Shown here: one piece after another, positions 1-8,428 of the stretch
How the letters are laid out: each line of letters opens with the position of its first letter
Position numbering within the stretch: position 1 is the first letter of the stretch
Assembly: GCA_002353225.1 (NCBI GenBank)
Contig: DEJF01000063.1
Span: 55,414-102,120 of the forward strand
Source: Prevotella sp. UBA2755
GTDB taxonomy: Bacteria; Bacteroidota; Bacteroidia; Bacteroidales; Bacteroidaceae
DNA: 46,707 nt
Direction: 5' to 3'
Notes under the pieces: model-generated
What the model was told of the DNA's origin: nothing
Databases searched by the model: none
The model's input: the letters and a program-made list of their open reading frames with translations, nothing else
Translations under genes and position numbers: made by a program

Positions 1-1059
1 GGGGAGGTAGTAGCCTCGCAGAACGAGGACGATGATGACGGACAATACAAGTACCAGGGTGTTGAGGCTGATGGTCAGCAGGTGATAGGGACGTGCCACG
101 GCATTGGGCGAATAACCAATCAGTAATAGTGTGTCGATCTTTTCCGTGTTCTTTTGCAGGAGCAGAAAGATACTGAGCAACAGGACATAGAAGGCGAGGG
201 CACTGATCACCAGTCCGACCACGAGGACAATACTGATGATGATACGCAGGAGATGAGCGGTACGTGCCGCCTCTGCATCATCCGCCTCAGTCTCGTAACT
301 GTGATGATCAAGATACTCGGTTATTCGCTCGTCAGCAGGGTTACTGACAGTAACGATCAGTCGGGAAGGCTCTGGTTGACGGTCTGGTGACAGCGTAGCG
401 TTCATCTGTTCCATAAAAGCCTGTGGAACAAGGATGGTGTTGAGTTTCTTGGAGAAAGCGACTACCCTGCCTGTCAGTTCTTTGCGTCCTGCCGTACCAC
501 TTAATAAGAACTGTATCTTCACCATGGAGACCAGACTCTCGGAGAGTGCTGGTAGCCCCTGACTGCTGGCAAATCCGAAATTATAGAGGTTCAGGTAGTT
601 ACGTGGCAGGATGATAGGCACCTCGTTATAACCCTCTTGCCACTTCCATCGGGACAGGTCGACATCGATGAATTCGTCGGGTACTGCCTCGAAAAACATA
701 TCCGTCGAGAACTGTACGCCTAACCGTTGACTGCCCAGTGTTGCCACCACGCTGAATAGCGAAGGGGTAAAAGTACCGACTTGACTGACAAAGGGTTGCT
801 GGCGTACATCGGCAATCTCCTCAGCCGTAAAGGTGGGAGCCTTGCCTGTCAGGGTGCGAACGGTGCTCACATGCTTTGCCATCACCATCTGTCCCGGTTT
901 CAGGAAACTATCACTACCCGTGAACATCGGGATGATATCCGTAGCAAACTGGATAGCGGCGAGAACGATGGTCATACCGCAGAGGTTGGCGAGCACGAAG
1001 CCCGCCAACTGTCCTGCGTTAAGATGTCGGCTTAATAGCCTGTAGAGCAATCTGTTCAC
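1..1059 (-). CDS. FtsX-like ABC transporter permease, N-terminal part (cut by window edge)
   Basis: Translating the minus strand from position 1059 gives an uninterrupted 353-codon frame that runs off the left edge, so the C-terminus is missing. The protein begins MNRLLYRLLSRHLNAGQLAG and has a hydrophobic segment at about residues 18-42. A large soluble extracytoplasmic region follows, and near residues 270-300 and 325-350 there are two strongly hydrophobic segments separated by a short loop (LLQKNTEKIDTLLLIGYSP). A transmembrane segment, a large periplasmic domain and then clustered membrane helices is the layout of FtsX/MacB-type permeases; the loop resembles the 'K..EI..LxxIG' turn of that family. 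The start is a GTG at 1059, because no in-frame ATG lies upstream before the preceding gene's stop. That gene ends only 10 bp upstream, suggesting co-transcription. The substrate cannot be deduced. Confidence 0.75.
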   Translation of the reverse strand, partial: MNRLLYRLLSRHLNAGQLAGFVLANLCGMTIVLAAIQFATDIIPMFTGSDSFLKPGQMVMAKHVSTVRTLTGKAPTFTAEEIADVRQQPFVSQVGTFTPSLFSVVATLGSQRLGVQFSTDMFFEAVPDEFIDVDLSRWKWQEGYNEVPIILPRNYLNLYNFGFASSQGLPALSESLVSMVKIQFLLSGTAGRKELTGRVVAFSKKLNTILVPQAFMEQMNATLSPDRQPEPSRLIVTVSNPADERITEYLDHHSYETEADDAEAARTAHLLRIIISIVLVVGLVISALAFYVLLLSIFLLLQKNTEKIDTLLLIGYSPNAVARPYHLLTISLNTLVLVLSVIIVLVLRGYYLP

Positions 1060-1069
1060 TAAGAAAGAA

Positions 1070-2485
1070 TTACATGATTTGTTTCAGGAACATCTGCATG
1101 AAGTACTCCAGTGGATCCTTCTCCTTGTCCTTCATGTTCAGTACCAGTTCGATACTGGTGTCGCTGGTGTCATACATCTCAGCACTGCTGACATGCTCGC
1201 CTATAGCCTTTGCCCCTTGACTTGCTGTTCTGTTTACTGAGCCTGCCAAATTAGAGATCAAGTCGAGGTCACATGCGACGTAGAAACGACGACCCTTCAC
1301 ATTCTGGTAAGTCTCCTTAACCTCTGTGAAAGCGCTCGTCTCACCAACAGCGACATAGGTGGCACCGTCTTTGAATCCGAAGTCCAACCCCTTCTCAGGA
1401 TTCATGCCGTTCTCTTTGGCAAGGTCAACGACACTCTGATCCTTTGTCTTGATATAGACAGCAGCATTGGGCATTCCACCCTTGACCTCACCGACACCAA
1501 TGGCGAGGTCGCCGTCAATAGACTCAAGTACCTTCTTGGCAAGTTCCTTCTGTGCGTCAATACCAAGGTCCTTGAAGACGTCTTTCTTGTCCATCATCTC
1601 AAAGAGTTTCTTGCCGTTGAAGTTAGCAAAGATAGCAAATGCGCCCTTCTCGATATATTTCACATAGTCACCGCTGATCTTTCCGCACATCTGGTTGCTC
1701 TCGTCGATAGACTTCTTCCAAGCGTCAGACTTGGCAAGGCACTCTACATCGAGTTTTGCCACACCCTTGTCGGTAGTGAGGTTCATGATGATACTGAGGT
1801 CTTTCAACTCAGCACCCTCTGGCAGGTTCTTCTTGATATCGGCAACCTGTCCTTCTGCGATAGCCATAGGGATGAGCGCCTTGATATAACCCTGACCCTC
1901 AGCGAGTTTGGCGAAGTCCTCATTCTCTGCCATCGTGTTCTGGGTGTCGTCATTCTTGAACTTGGCAATGATATCGTCAATAGTGCTTTCAGAACCATAG
2001 AAGTTCGCATCGTCGAAGGCAACGGTATATTTATTGCCGTCAGTGCAATACTGGATACCGTCTTTCTCCTTCACAGCCTCAAAGTCTCCCTCTTTGGCAA
2101 GGGTGTTCAGCAACTGTGCGAAGTCGTCCTTGTCCAGAATAGTACCGATGACACCAACTTTTCCTTCCTTGTCTCCAAAAATATAAATAGGCTCACGCAG
2201 GTCGACACCAGCCTTGGCAGGGTCTTCCACAATCTTCTTGATAAGTTCCTTGGAGTCCTGAGTCTTGGCATTGCCCTCTATGGTCTCCAGTAATTTCTTC
2301 TTGGCTTCCTCATTGTCACCCACCTTACTCTTCTCAAACATCTGCTTCACGTCGATGCTGACAACAGCAGCGTCGGCAGGGATGAACTTAGAGATCTTTG
2401 ATGATTTGGCACACGATGAGAGTACGAATACCGCAATAAGCAGCAAGTACATCAAATTAATTTTCCTCTGTTTCATAATAATCAT
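1070..2485 (-). CDS. DUF4836-type lipoprotein
   Basis: This 471-residue protein begins with a lipoprotein signal peptide ending in LSSC (Cys about residue 25), so it should be acylated and membrane-anchored. The mature protein starts with a stretch like 'FIPADAAVVSIDVKQMFEKS', characteristic of the DUF4836 family of Bacteroidales. That family has a repeated fold with alternating 'IPKDA.xVxxxxxxx' strands and no established biochemical role. The ATG at 2476 (fourth codon) is an equally good start and gives a more typical MKQRK... signal peptide. The gene is transcribed leftward from a divergent promoter region shared with rsmI, and it is followed after 10 bp by the FtsX-like permease, so the two may form one unit. 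I assign the family but no function. Confidence 0.75.
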   Translation of the reverse strand: MIIMKQRKINLMYLLLIAVFVLSSCAKSSKISKFIPADAAVVSIDVKQMFEKSKVGDNEEAKKKLLETIEGNAKTQDSKELIKKIVEDPAKAGVDLREPIYIFGDKEGKVGVIGTILDKDDFAQLLNTLAKEGDFEAVKEKDGIQYCTDGNKYTVAFDDANFYGSESTIDDIIAKFKNDDTQNTMAENEDFAKLAEGQGYIKALIPMAIAEGQVADIKKNLPEGAELKDLSIIMNLTTDKGVAKLDVECLAKSDAWKKSIDESNQMCGKISGDYVKYIEKGAFAIFANFNGKKLFEMMDKKDVFKDLGIDAQKELAKKVLESIDGDLAIGVGEVKGGMPNAAVYIKTKDQSVVDLAKENGMNPEKGLDFGFKDGATYVAVGETSAFTEVKETYQNVKGRRFYVACDLDLISNLAGSVNRTASQGAKAIGEHVSSAEMYDTSDTSIELVLNMKDKEKDPLEYFMQMFLKQIM

Positions 2486-2526
2486 GTTTTTAGGGTTAAA
2501 GTACGATATTAATTCTAATCATGGCA

Positions 2527-2534
2527 CAAAGATA
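2527..2534 (-). promoter_or_regulatory. -7 promoter box for the DUF4836 gene
   Basis: Read on the minus strand this is TATCTTTG, a match to the Bacteroidetes TAnnTTTG box, 41 bp before the start codon at 2485. I did not find a convincing TTTG -33 box at the right distance. Confidence 0.5.
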
Positions 2535-2577
2535 TGAAATAAATCTTAATAGTTCGCCCTTTATTATTATTTTTTTG

Positions 2578-2585
2578 TATTTTTG
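2578..2585 (+). promoter_or_regulatory. -7 promoter box for rsmI
   Basis: TATTTTTG matches TAnnTTTG and ends 7 bp before the rsmI ATG at 2593, so the transcript would be leaderless or nearly so. Its position also argues against the longer upstream start at 2521, which would lie upstream of this promoter. Confidence 0.5.
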
Positions 2586-2592
2586 CACCCAA

Positions 2593-3270
2593 ATGGGCAT
2601 ATTGTATATTGTACCCACCCCTGTGGGCAACATGGAGGATATGACACTACGTGCCATCCGTATCCTGAAAGAAGCCGACCTTGTGCTGGCTGAGGATACG
2701 CGGACATCGGGTATCCTGCTGAAGCATTTTCAGATTCAGCAGCATCTCCTTTCCCATCATAAGTTCAATGAGCATGGAACCAGCGCCTCCATTGTAGAAC
2801 GACTACAGGCAGGACAGACGATAGCCCTTATTAGTGATGCCGGTACACCAGGTATCTCCGATCCCGGCTTCTTTCTGGTTCGTGAGGCTGTGAGGGCTGG
2901 AGTGGAGGTGCAGACACTGCCTGGTGCTACGGCTTTCGTCCCAGCCTTGGTAAGCAGTGGACTGCCCTGTGACCGTTTCTGTTTCGAGGGTTTCCTGCCC
3001 CAGAAGAAGGGTAGGCAGACGAAGATACAGAGTCTTGCCGACGAGGAACGTACGATGGTGTTCTATGAGTCGCCCTATCGGGTGCTGAAGACATTGCAGC
3101 AGTTTGCCGAGGTGATGGGTCCTGACCGTCAGGTGAGTGTATGCCGTGAGATTAGTAAGGTACATGAGGAAAGTGTCCGTGGCACCTTGCAAGAGGTGAT
3201 AACTCACTTTACGGAGCATGAGCCACGAGGTGAGTTCGTGATAGTCCTTGCAGGACGAAATGAGAAATGA
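2593..3270 (+). CDS. rsmI: 16S rRNA 2'-O-methyltransferase RsmI
   Basis: RsmI methylates the ribose of C1402 in 16S rRNA using S-adenosylmethionine. The 225-residue protein starts MGILYIVPTPVGNMEDMTLRA, the hallmark N-terminus of the family (a tetrapyrrole-methylase fold). It carries the conserved AEDTR motif followed by a GILLKHF segment, the SDAGTPGISDPG loop, PGATAFVPALVSSGLP, the FEGFLP segment and a C-terminal GEFVIVLAG strand. Length is typical or slightly short. The frame is open back to 2521, but the upstream residues are not part of the family and a -7 promoter box lies between, so 2593 is chosen. The following lipoprotein gene starts 22 bp later and may be co-transcribed. Confidence 0.95.
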   Translation: MGILYIVPTPVGNMEDMTLRAIRILKEADLVLAEDTRTSGILLKHFQIQQHLLSHHKFNEHGTSASIVERLQAGQTIALISDAGTPGISDPGFFLVREAVRAGVEVQTLPGATAFVPALVSSGLPCDRFCFEGFLPQKKGRQTKIQSLADEERTMVFYESPYRVLKTLQQFAEVMGPDRQVSVCREISKVHEESVRGTLQEVITHFTEHEPRGEFVIVLAGRNEK

Positions 3271-3292
3271 GTAATGAGAAATTAGAAATGAT

Positions 3293-4144
3293 ATGAAAAA
3301 GTTATTGATTTTGGCACTGGGTGCCGTAGCAGTGGTTGCCTGCAAGCAGCAGGGACCAAAGGCAGAAGAGTTGATGATGGCGCAGCAGGCTGACTCGCTG
3401 AACCGTATCATCCAGCAGAAAGACAATGAGATTAACGACATGATGGCAACCTTCAATGAGATTGAGGAAGGCTTCCGTGTTATTAATGCCGCTCAAGACC
3501 GTGTGACGCTTGCCAAGGACGGTGAGGGTGCAAACCGTACGCAACGAATCCGCGATAATATCGCACAGATTCAGCAGACGATGCAGCACAACCGTGAGTT
3601 GATTAACAAACTGAAGAACCAGTTGCGTCAGAGTTCCGTAAAAGGTGATGAACTCCGTAAGACCATTGAGAGTCTCATACAGCAGATGGAGGAGAAAGAC
3701 AAGGAGATCACCCAGTTACGTAATGACTTACAGACACGTGACATTCGTCTTGCTGAACTGGGTAATGAGGTTGCCGACCTGACAGTAGAGACCTCTATGC
3801 AGAAAGCAGAGATTTCCCAGAAAACAGAGACGATCTCGGCTCAGGACAAGCAGTTGAACACCGGCTGGTTTGTGTTTGGTACGAAGAGTGAATTGAAAGA
3901 GCAGCATATTATCGAGAACGGTAAAGTGTTGCAGTCTAATTTCAATCGTGATTACTTTACGAAGATAGACATCCGTGTCGATAAGGAAATTAAACTTTAT
4001 TCTCGTTCCGCTAAGTTACTGACGGCTCATCCTTCTTCCAGTTATACTTTGGATCGTGATGCCAGCAAACAATACGTGTTACGTATCACGAATCCACAGT
4101 TGTTCTGGTCTACCAGCAAATATTTGGTGATACAAGTTAACTAA
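3293..4144 (+). CDS. Coiled-coil lipoprotein (Cbp1-like family)
   Basis: This 283-residue protein begins MKKLLILALGAVAVVAC, a lipoprotein signal with the acylated Cys at 17. Residues about 25-190 form a long Gln/Glu/Lys-rich coiled coil. A compact C-terminal domain follows with the segments NTGWFVFGTKSELKEQHII, NFNRDYFTKIDI, HPSSSY and FWSTSKYLVIQV. This arrangement matches a common Bacteroidales lipoprotein family that databases often label as Cbp1-like collagen-binding adhesin, a name transferred from elsewhere that should not be taken as proven function. The stop lies 2 bp before the next ATG, so it is very likely in an operon with the metalloproteinase that follows. Confidence 0.7.
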   Translation: MKKLLILALGAVAVVACKQQGPKAEELMMAQQADSLNRIIQQKDNEINDMMATFNEIEEGFRVINAAQDRVTLAKDGEGANRTQRIRDNIAQIQQTMQHNRELINKLKNQLRQSSVKGDELRKTIESLIQQMEEKDKEITQLRNDLQTRDIRLAELGNEVADLTVETSMQKAEISQKTETISAQDKQLNTGWFVFGTKSELKEQHIIENGKVLQSNFNRDYFTKIDIRVDKEIKLYSRSAKLLTAHPSSSYTLDRDASKQYVLRITNPQLFWSTSKYLVIQVN

Positions 4145-4146
4145 AC

Positions 4147-5508
4147 ATGATAGGTAGGAAGTTCTTAGTCTGGGTAGGACTTGCTTTGGTTCTTGTCAAT
4201 TGTGGAGGTGACGATACTTCGTCATCGCCTGATGTGAGTGTTGCAGCAGGACAGGAGTCGTTTACCTGGGGATCGGATGTCCGTTCACAAGATATCCTGT
4301 TGACGGGTAAAGGCTCATGGAGTGTCAGAAGTGATGCCGATTGTCAGAACTGGTGTTATCCTGTGAAGGCAAGTGGTAATAGTTCTTCCGTCCCCTTGTG
4401 GGTTAGTCCGAATATTACGAATAAGGCACGTTCAGGAAAAGTGACCGTTACCGTGGGAGGCAGATCGCAGACCATCACCGTGTCCCAACCTGCTTTCTCT
4501 GGCGACCTTGATGAATACGTGTATTACTTACCCGTTGTTTTCCATGTGCTCTACCACGATGCTAAAGACGAGACGCAGAATGCGCCTCAAAGTCAGTTCA
4601 CGAAGATTCTCACTGCTGTCAACAAACTCTATGCTGACAACCACATGAACATAGTCTTTGAGATGGCGAAGTATGACGATGACGGAGAACTGCTTGACGA
4701 GCCAGGTATTATTCGGCATCAGGTGAGTTTCGACGAGTTGGATGCACATGACTTCCTGGGCAGTACTGATGAGAAATACGACGAGTATGTCGATTATCAG
4801 ATGAACCTGAAAAAGTGTATTAATATCTTTATGTTCTGTTTTACACAGGAAGACGAGGAGACGACTTCTTTGGGACTGACGACATTACCCATTGTCACCA
4901 ATACGCATTCGTTAGAGGGACTTTATGCGACTGACAAAGCCAATGACTATGCCTATCTGGATCAGGTATGGGGTGTCTGTGTCAATAGTGCGTTCATCAA
5001 CGAGTGGCAGGATGACCAGCATGTCAACTCGAAATTCATTGTCGCAACCCTGGCACATGAGTTAGGGCATTACTTAGGACTGCTCCATACGTTCTCTGAA
5101 AACGAGTGTGAGGATGACGACTATTGTGATGATACGAATAACAGTGACTATAATGAGTATGTCGAGTACATTACTAATTATATAAATAAGGAATTAGCCC
5201 TTAATCCAAAAAGAACTTTCACAATCGATGAGGTGGCCACCCGTACCGATTGTAAGACAGGAGAGGAGTTCGTGGCAAAGAACATCCTCGACTATGCTTT
5301 TACAACAAGTGAGGAGTTCACTAACGACCAGTTTCGCCGTACCCGTTTTGTCTTAGAGTATTCCCCTTTGGTGCCGGGTCCTAAATTGGTAGACTACAAC
5401 ACTACGGGTAAGGGAATGCGTGGTGTCTCCACGACTTTGAATATCAAGCGACCGAATCCTTGTCCGAAGGTACCCGTCAAACAGATGCCTCCAGTCATTA
5501 AGAATTAG
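4147..5508 (+). CDS. Zinc metalloproteinase lipoprotein with BACON-like domain
   Basis: The signal peptide ends in VLVNC (Cys 19), giving a membrane-anchored, probably exported protein of 453 residues. Residues about 30-120 look like a BACON/Ig-like beta-sandwich (repeated WSV, SGKVTVTVGG and ITVSQPA strands). The catalytic part holds HELGHYLGLLH at residues 304-314, the extended HExxHxxGxxH zinc motif of metzincins, followed by an Asp/Cys-rich stretch. The overall layout resembles the Bacteroidales 'zinc-dependent metalloproteinase lipoprotein' family. The start is 2 bp after the upstream stop. The C-terminal stop (TAG, 5506-5508) directly abuts the stop of the opposing peptidase gene. Confidence 0.82.
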   Translation: MIGRKFLVWVGLALVLVNCGGDDTSSSPDVSVAAGQESFTWGSDVRSQDILLTGKGSWSVRSDADCQNWCYPVKASGNSSSVPLWVSPNITNKARSGKVTVTVGGRSQTITVSQPAFSGDLDEYVYYLPVVFHVLYHDAKDETQNAPQSQFTKILTAVNKLYADNHMNIVFEMAKYDDDGELLDEPGIIRHQVSFDELDAHDFLGSTDEKYDEYVDYQMNLKKCINIFMFCFTQEDEETTSLGLTTLPIVTNTHSLEGLYATDKANDYAYLDQVWGVCVNSAFINEWQDDQHVNSKFIVATLAHELGHYLGLLHTFSENECEDDDYCDDTNNSDYNEYVEYITNYINKELALNPKRTFTIDEVATRTDCKTGEEFVAKNILDYAFTTSEEFTNDQFRRTRFVLEYSPLVPGPKLVDYNTTGKGMRGVSTTLNIKRPNPCPKVPVKQMPPVIKN

Positions 5509-7641
5509 TTATTTCATCATGACCTTTTTCGCTCTGTTTCCCTGCTTACGGATGACAAGTCCTCTGTAAGCAGGGGTAACAGGATGCCCTTCAAGGTTGT
5601 AGGTCTTGATATTCTTGTCTTGCAATTCTGATACCTTCGTCTCATGGATGCCGTCAGTGCCGGCAATGACTTTGATGTCACCTAATACTGTTTCTATCAT
5701 GGACACCCCATTTTGGGCAAGTATCTGGTAGTTACCTGTTTCCAAGGAGTTGAAATGACACTTCAGGTCAAATTCTGTGCCAATCTCCCCATAGTACATT
5801 TCCTTTATCGTCGATTTGACTATCTGTCTGGGTTCCTCTTGGTTGTTGTCATCCAGAGGAATAGCATAAACGAGGATGGCATCATGCAAAGAACCTTCAT
5901 CGACCTTCATCCTATAGGTGATTTCCACCTCTTCATTGTCGGCATATTCTTCTTTAGCATCATTGCTGATGACCGATAAGGAAACCTCCTTCTTGAAGGT
6001 GACAGACGCTTTTCCTTCTTTGACTTCCATCAAGATAGCATGATTCTCATAACCCCTGCATGGTTCCCACGCTGTCTCATCGTCTACCGTACGGAAACAG
6101 GGGTATAACTCATAGTCGCCATCCTCCACATCTGTCAATGTCAGTGCGTATTTCTCACCGTCCTCTTCCGTATCATAATATTTGTAGATGGTTAAATCGT
6201 CGAAGTCTGACAGGGTATAGTATTGCTTGTTACTACCGCCATCCAGACAGAATCCTACCTGACAGTTCTTGATAAGCGGATAATTGATGTTTTGAATACT
6301 ATAACCCAATGATAGCGTACAACACTTGTCCTTCACTTCCACCTCAGTATCGCTGGTATTAAACATCAGCACATCCATCGCTGGTCTGGTCGTAGGCTCT
6401 TTAGCATGAGGGTAGATTCCCGTCGTGAATATCTGTCCCATTCTGAAACCGTCGTTGACAATAGCCCCACCCGTGCCTTGTCTCACAGGCAGCAGGGAAT
6501 TGATACGGTAGAAACCATTGCCATTCCCGCTCCATCCCCAGTTGATATGGAACAGATCCTCACTGTCATAGCCGTCCACCACAAAGGCATGACCGCTACT
6601 GGAACTCTGACCGCCGAAATAGACCGCCTTAGCCACTTTCACCTCATCATATAACATCTGTAACCATTCCTGATAGTTGTGGAGTTGTTGATGATGGAAC
6701 CTGACATGCTCAAAACCTAAGTAATTGTAAGCGGCAATGCCACCACCGGCATCTGTGGCAGAAGAGCCTGACCCGTAGTTGATGCCATATTTCATATTCA
6801 TAGCGGCACCACAGATGTGCATCAGTTGGGCAACAGCCGCTTTCTGTTCCTCTGTTACTCCCTCCTGGTGACAGTCATCGACCAGATTGCCCCAGTCAAT
6901 GACGGTACTGGCGGGTATCGCTTCGTCACTGAACTGCAACCATGCTGGCTCTTGCTTGTCTCCTTGGCTGACATTCAGGTCTTTCCATTTGTAATCCTTT
7001 CTGGCAGGAATCTCTTGAGTCACTTTGGTGCCAGCCTTCAAATACTCGTCCTTCCAAGTATAGAGCACCTGGGCAAGTGCTGTTGCCGCGCATCCCGTTA
7101 CAGCCTGTTTGGCATCTATGATCTTTTGGGTGCATTCTTCATCGCTATAGGATGTCACCATCGGACATTGTGCGTTATAAGGACTTGTCTGGTCCCAAGC
7201 ACAGGTGGTCTGTATGGCAATGGCAGGACCGTAATTGCCAATGGCACGCTTGGGAGCGGTGATGTTCCATTGCTGGATGATGGCAATCTCGTCCGCATAA
7301 TGCTGTAACCATGAGCGGAGGTTCTGCGGAGCCTGTGCCTCGTCATACGTTCCATCCTCGCTATAGCCAAGGATAACAGGTGTACGCTCATCGCCACTGA
7401 CAACGACATAGCCTCTCTTCTGGTCGGCATTGAACACATAGCAATAGGCGTTCATTCCTCCTGTCACCATTGCCGCCCGTTTCTGTTGTGTGATACTCCT
7501 TCCTTTTGTCCCCAAGAACTGTCGTGCCCTCTGGAATGCTGTCTGTTGGTCAATAGGTTGGGCGAGTAGTGGTGTATTAAACAGCCACAGGATAGCGGCA
7601 ACGAACGTCAGCAAGGTATATTTATAGAATAATCTGTCCAT
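5509..7641 (-). CDS. Secreted C10 (streptopain-like) cysteine peptidase, long form
   Basis: This 710-residue protein has an N-terminal signal peptide ending near LLAQ (residue 28). A propeptide-like region holds GYVVVSGDERTPVILGYS. The catalytic domain has the nucleophile at Cys184 in VTGCAATALAQV, the catalytic His351 in GHAFVVDGYD, and the HINWGWSGNGNGFY segment just after it, the standard order for C10 peptidases related to SpeB, interpain and prevotellapain. Residues from about 410 form extra beta-domains. The last residues (TYNLEGHPV... GLVIRKQGNRAKKVMMK) resemble the C-terminal sorting tails of surface proteins in this phylum. The gene has its own promoter and follows a strong terminator, so it is probably monocistronic. 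Confidence 0.9.
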   Translation of the reverse strand: MDRLFYKYTLLTFVAAILWLFNTPLLAQPIDQQTAFQRARQFLGTKGRSITQQKRAAMVTGGMNAYCYVFNADQKRGYVVVSGDERTPVILGYSEDGTYDEAQAPQNLRSWLQHYADEIAIIQQWNITAPKRAIGNYGPAIAIQTTCAWDQTSPYNAQCPMVTSYSDEECTQKIIDAKQAVTGCAATALAQVLYTWKDEYLKAGTKVTQEIPARKDYKWKDLNVSQGDKQEPAWLQFSDEAIPASTVIDWGNLVDDCHQEGVTEEQKAAVAQLMHICGAAMNMKYGINYGSGSSATDAGGGIAAYNYLGFEHVRFHHQQLHNYQEWLQMLYDEVKVAKAVYFGGQSSSSGHAFVVDGYDSEDLFHINWGWSGNGNGFYRINSLLPVRQGTGGAIVNDGFRMGQIFTTGIYPHAKEPTTRPAMDVLMFNTSDTEVEVKDKCCTLSLGYSIQNINYPLIKNCQVGFCLDGGSNKQYYTLSDFDDLTIYKYYDTEEDGEKYALTLTDVEDGDYELYPCFRTVDDETAWEPCRGYENHAILMEVKEGKASVTFKKEVSLSVISNDAKEEYADNEEVEITYRMKVDEGSLHDAILVYAIPLDDNNQEEPRQIVKSTIKEMYYGEIGTEFDLKCHFNSLETGNYQILAQNGVSMIETVLGDIKVIAGTDGIHETKVSELQDKNIKTYNLEGHPVTPAYRGLVIRKQGNRAKKVMMK

Positions 7642-7667
7642 AAGTGATGTCTATAGTTTGTTGGTTG

Positions 7668-7698
7668 CAAAGATAGGAATATTTCTTTGTCCAACAAA
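7668..7698 (-). promoter_or_regulatory. Promoter of the long C10 peptidase gene
   Basis: On the minus strand TTTG (7698-7695), a 19-bp spacer and TATCTTTG (7675-7668) match the Bacteroidetes consensus exactly in spacing. The start codon at 7641 lies 26 bp downstream of the -7 box. Confidence 0.7.
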
Positions 7699-7700
7699 AT

Positions 7701-7732
7701 AATCGGGCTGGAATTTGAGTTCCAGCCCGATT
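7701..7732 (-). terminator. Perfect 13-bp hairpin terminator
   Basis: Arms AATCGGGCTGGAA (7701-7713) and its exact complement (7720-7732) surround a 6-nt loop. Reading leftward the arm is followed by a T-rich stretch, so it should terminate transcription coming from the small secreted-protein gene at 7742-8419. Confidence 0.8.
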
Positions 7733-7741
7733 GATGTGTGA

Positions 7742-8419
7742 CTATTGATGTTGGTTGATAAACGAGAGAACAGTCTTTAGGCTCTCCTCGTTCTTCCACT
7801 TAATCTTATTCGTTTTCAGGAAAGTCTTCCACTCTTTCTTCCCCTCCGCATTGAGGATATCCTCCACTTCTTTCTTATTAGCCGCGATTTGTCTTCCACC
7901 AACAATAAAGAGGTATTGGTTTTTCAATGAGATATCCCTTCCGTCGTTACGTTCTTGTAGCATCCGACCTAACTCTGGGGTGTCTAACCCTCCTAATTCA
8001 AGAGACGACAGGTCACGGGATGCCGATGAGTTCAGACTGGCACCATAGGCTCCAGTACCAGAGAACAGGGCATCAAAGTCTGCTTTCGTCAACTCTACGA
8101 CCAGATTGTTATTCTCTGCGGCGATAATCCTCACCAGTTGATGATCACTATAGATATAGGCATCATTGCCGATCTCTACTCTGATGACACCCTTGTCTGC
8201 CGATTGGAAAATCTTCTGGTCAGCATTGAGGTAGTGGAGTTTGTTGCCCCACAAGTGGATATTCAACTTAGTCTCGGTCTTTTTGTTACCTTCAAAGTAG
8301 ATCGTTCCGTCTGTGAAGTTCTCGTAGATATAGGGCCATTTGGTATTCGGCTCATATTTCTGGGCGTAGGTTGTCACGACGGCACAGACCAGTAAGAGGA
8401 ACGAAATTAGTCTTTTCAT
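7742..8419 (-). CDS. Small secreted protein downstream of a C10 peptidase (possible inhibitor or partner)
   Basis: This 225-residue protein has a clear signal peptide (MKRLISFLLLVCAVVTTYAQ) and no lipobox, so it should be released to the periplasm or beyond. The mature part has a beta-rich first half (FTDGTIYFEGNKK, KLNIHLWGNKLHYL, GVIRVEIGNDAYIYS) and a charged alpha-helical C-terminus. I do not recognise an enzyme family. It starts 9 bp after the stop of the 512-residue C10 peptidase and ends at a strong terminator, so the two form a bicistronic unit. In several bacteria a C10 or other secreted cysteine peptidase gene is followed by its inhibitor gene; that role here is inference from position only. 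Confidence 0.6.
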   Translation of the reverse strand: MKRLISFLLLVCAVVTTYAQKYEPNTKWPYIYENFTDGTIYFEGNKKTETKLNIHLWGNKLHYLNADQKIFQSADKGVIRVEIGNDAYIYSDHQLVRIIAAENNNLVVELTKADFDALFSGTGAYGASLNSSASRDLSSLELGGLDTPELGRMLQERNDGRDISLKNQYLFIVGGRQIAANKKEVEDILNAEGKKEWKTFLKTNKIKWKNEESLKTVLSFINQHQ

Positions 8420-8428
8420 ATAGATTGA

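Noticed and set aside
154..1045. Plus-strand open frames over the left edge
   Set aside because: They are shadows of the minus-strand permease, whose membrane segments and open frame over 353 codons are far more protein-like.
2521..2592. Longer start for RsmI
   Set aside because: The extra 24 residues are not family-like and lie upstream of a -7 promoter box.
6817..7308. 163-codon plus-strand open frame inside the long C10 peptidase gene
   Set aside because: It lies antisense to the well-supported catalytic domain and shows no family motifs.
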